Assembly (NCBI GenBank): GCA_002706585.1
Contig: PALU01000031.1
Span: 1 to 7,336, forward strand
Direction: 5' to 3'
DNA: 7,336 nt
Source: Rickettsiales bacterium
Lineage (GTDB): Bacteria; Pseudomonadota; Alphaproteobacteria; TMED127
A program made the position numbers and the translations under genes. The notes under the pieces are model-generated. The model had not been told where the DNA came from. It did no database searches and saw only the letters and a list, made by a program, of their open reading frames with translations. Of the stretch, positions 5,982-7,336 are shown one piece after another (the first letter of the stretch is position 1; each line of letters opens with the position of its first letter).

Positions 5982-6614
5982 TTATTCTAATTCAATTATC
6001 CTACAATTTTCTTCTTTATTAAAAGGTTTGTTAGTGGATAAAATAATAGTTGTCCCAAGTTTGTTGATTGACTTAAATAAAAAAAATAGTTTTTTAGATG
6101 TCTCTTGATCTAAATATGATTCAGGTTGATCTGCAATTATGATACTCGGATTATTTATTAAAGCCCTTGCTATTGAAACTTTCTGCCTTTCACCACTTGA
6201 TAATTGATTTATATACGAATTCTTAATTTTAGTTAAATCTAGCCAGTTTAAAATTTCGCTAATTCTTTTAAGAAAGTCTTTTTTAGAATTCTGTATTTCA
6301 CTAGAAAGCTCAATATTTTGATATACAGTAAAAAAAGGAATCAACGTATCGTCATGTAAGATAACTCCGATATTTTTTCTATAATCAAGAATTTGATTCT
6401 TACTTTTCTCATCTATTTTTTTACCAAATAAATATATGTTGCCTTTTCTAGGAAGAATTTTCATATATAAAAGTTTCAATAATAAAGACTTTCCAGTAGC
6501 ATTATTTCCTTTAATAATACAAAAATCACCTTTATAAATTTTAAAATTTACCTTTAAAAGTTCTTTTTCTTTATAACCTAATGAAACTTGGCTTATATTG
6601 ATAATTTCTTTCAT
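5982..6614 (-). CDS. ftsE: Cell division ABC ATPase FtsE, with substituted catalytic residues
   Basis: This is a 210-residue single ABC ATPase domain with no extra domains, slightly shorter than E. coli FtsE (222). Walker A is GNNATGKS (36-43), the ABC signature is LSSGERQ (138-144), and Walker B is IIIAD (158-162) followed by a YLD D-loop (167-169). Three usually invariant residues differ. The catalytic Glu after Walker B is Gln163 (ADQPES, codon CAA). The switch or H-loop His is Asn195 (STNKP, codon AAC). The Q-loop Gln is His87 (ILHDD). ATP binding therefore looks preserved, while normal hydrolysis is doubtful. The start is ATG, 7 nt after lysA, and ftsX follows 2 nt after the stop, so FtsE and FtsX are made together. 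The assignment to FtsE rather than another ABC protein rests on the ftsX partner, the domain length and similarity in spacing to FtsE. It could alternatively be seen as a specialised, non-canonical FtsE. Confidence 0.87.
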   Translation of the reverse strand: MKEIINISQVSLGYKEKELLKVNFKIYKGDFCIIKGNNATGKSLLLKLLYMKILPRKGNIYLFGKKIDEKSKNQILDYRKNIGVILHDDTLIPFFTVYQNIELSSEIQNSKKDFLKRISEILNWLDLTKIKNSYINQLSSGERQKVSIARALINNPSIIIADQPESYLDQETSKKLFFLFKSINKLGTTIILSTNKPFNKEENCRIIELE

Positions 6615-6621
6615 TAAATTT

Positions 6622-7336
6622 TTAAATATTTGTTACCACTTTATTTTTTTTTACAAAAACTTCTTTTGCTTCACCTCTTAAATTATAATTAGATGACATA
6701 CATGATCCATATGCCCCAGTAGAACATATAATTAGTAAGTCGTTTTTTTTAATTTTTTTTGGTAATTTTAAGTCTTTCACAAAAATATCACTAGTTTCAC
6801 AAATTGGTCCAACTATATCAAATTTCTCAATTCCACCTTTTACTAATTTTTTACTAGGAATAATTCTATGAATGGAATTATATAAAGATGGTCTAATTAA
6901 ATTATTCATTCCACAATCAATAATTAAAAAATTTTTATTTTCTCCTTTTTTAATTCTAATAATTTTACTAATAATCACTCCTGCTGATCCTACTAGATAT
7001 CTCCCTGGTTCAAGTATGACCTCTATTTTTAAGTCAAAAAACAATCTTTCAATCAGATCAGAATATTCTTTGATTTGAAAAATTTTATCCTCACCATAAT
7101 CTATTCCTATTCCACCACCTAAATCTACTGTTGATATTTTATGTCCAGAATCAATTAGTGAGATAATTTCTTTTCTTACTTTAACAAAAGCTTTTTTGAA
7201 TGGACCAATTTTTTGAATTTGTGAGCCTATGTGAATCGAGATACCTACAAATTCAATTTTTTTTTCATTTTTATATTTCTCAAAAATGCTACGAACTTTT
7301 TTAATTGGAACACCAAATTTATCTTCTGACCTCCCA
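6622..7336 (-). CDS. lysA: Diaminopimelate decarboxylase LysA (C-terminal part, 5' end outside window)
   Basis: About 237 codons of a PLP-dependent fold-III decarboxylase run open to the window edge (complete codons to 7335). LysA converts meso-diaminopimelate to L-lysine and CO2, the last step of the lysine pathway. Visible blocks, numbered within this fragment, are KFGV (6-9), GISIHIGSQI (31-40), the glycine-rich PLP-phosphate loop DLGGGIGIDY (71-80), EPGRYLVGSAG (109-119), GPICETSD (176-183, with the Cys that acts in the dimer active site) and GAYGSCMSSNYN (207-218). The N-terminal half, with the Schiff-base Lys, is missing only because the window ends. The C-terminus stops soon after EVFVKKNKVV, without the short Arg/Glu-rich tail many LysA proteins carry. 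A TTG at 7042-7044 is internal and should not be taken as the start. ftsE follows after 7 nt, and LysA appears to head or precede the ftsE-ftsX run. Confidence 0.93.
   Translation of the reverse strand, partial: GRSEDKFGVPIKKVRSIFEKYKNEKKIEFVGISIHIGSQIQKIGPFKKAFVKVRKEIISLIDSGHKISTVDLGGGIGIDYGEDKIFQIKEYSDLIERLFFDLKIEVILEPGRYLVGSAGVIISKIIRIKKGENKNFLIIDCGMNNLIRPSLYNSIHRIIPSKKLVKGGIEKFDIVGPICETSDIFVKDLKLPKKIKKNDLLIICSTGAYGSCMSSNYNLRGEAKEVFVKKNKVVTNI

Noticed and set aside
7042..7044. TTG as the start of a short 140-residue LysA-like protein
   Set aside because: The same frame continues upstream without a stop through DLGGGIGIDY and GISIHIGSQI to the window edge, so this is internal to a larger lysA.
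6872..7078. Plus-strand open frame of 68 codons inside lysA
   Set aside because: It is antisense to conserved LysA blocks, including EPGRYLVG.

Overview
The window is strongly A+T-rich and almost entirely coding. Intergenic gaps are a few bases, several gene ends overlap, and Lys/Ile/Asn/Phe dominate the proteins. Together with the gene set (lysA, ftsE-ftsX, a DUF218 gene, plsC, a tyrC-type dehydrogenase, hisC, metX-metW), this suggests a streamlined alphaproteobacterium. The SAR11/Pelagibacterales group is the most likely source; this is inferred from composition and gene content, since no rRNA is present.

There are three transcription blocks. (1) Positions 1-1733, minus strand: metX followed by metW, 4 nt apart, for the acylation of homoserine in methionine synthesis. 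(2) Positions 1821-3810, plus strand: hisC followed by a TyrA/TyrC-type prephenate (or arogenate) dehydrogenase, 4 nt apart, for histidine and aromatic amino acids. (3) Positions 3814-7336, minus strand: a tightly packed run in the order lysA (5' end cut by the window edge), ftsE, ftsX, DUF218 gene, plsC, covering lysine/DAP metabolism, FtsEX and envelope or phospholipid functions. Blocks 1 and 2 diverge from an 87-nt spacer that carries two interpenetrating promoters. Blocks 2 and 3 converge with only 3 nt between stop codons. The spacer at 1734-1820 is the longest non-coding stretch.

The main anomaly is metX. A single in-frame TGA (1326-1328, codon 136) splits an otherwise intact 372-codon gene. 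The stop sits where MetX proteins normally have Gly (the L-G-I step just before the nucleophile elbow), and the catalytic Ser codon lies between the stop and the next ATG. Neither half can therefore be an active enzyme without read-through. TGA is used as an ordinary stop elsewhere in the window, so genome-wide recoding is unlikely.

A second anomaly is FtsE. It keeps Walker A, the signature motif and the Walker B Asp, but has replaced the catalytic Glu (by Gln), the H-loop His (by Asn) and the Q-loop Gln (by His). No mobile elements, CRISPR arrays, tRNAs, rRNAs or clear intrinsic terminators were seen.
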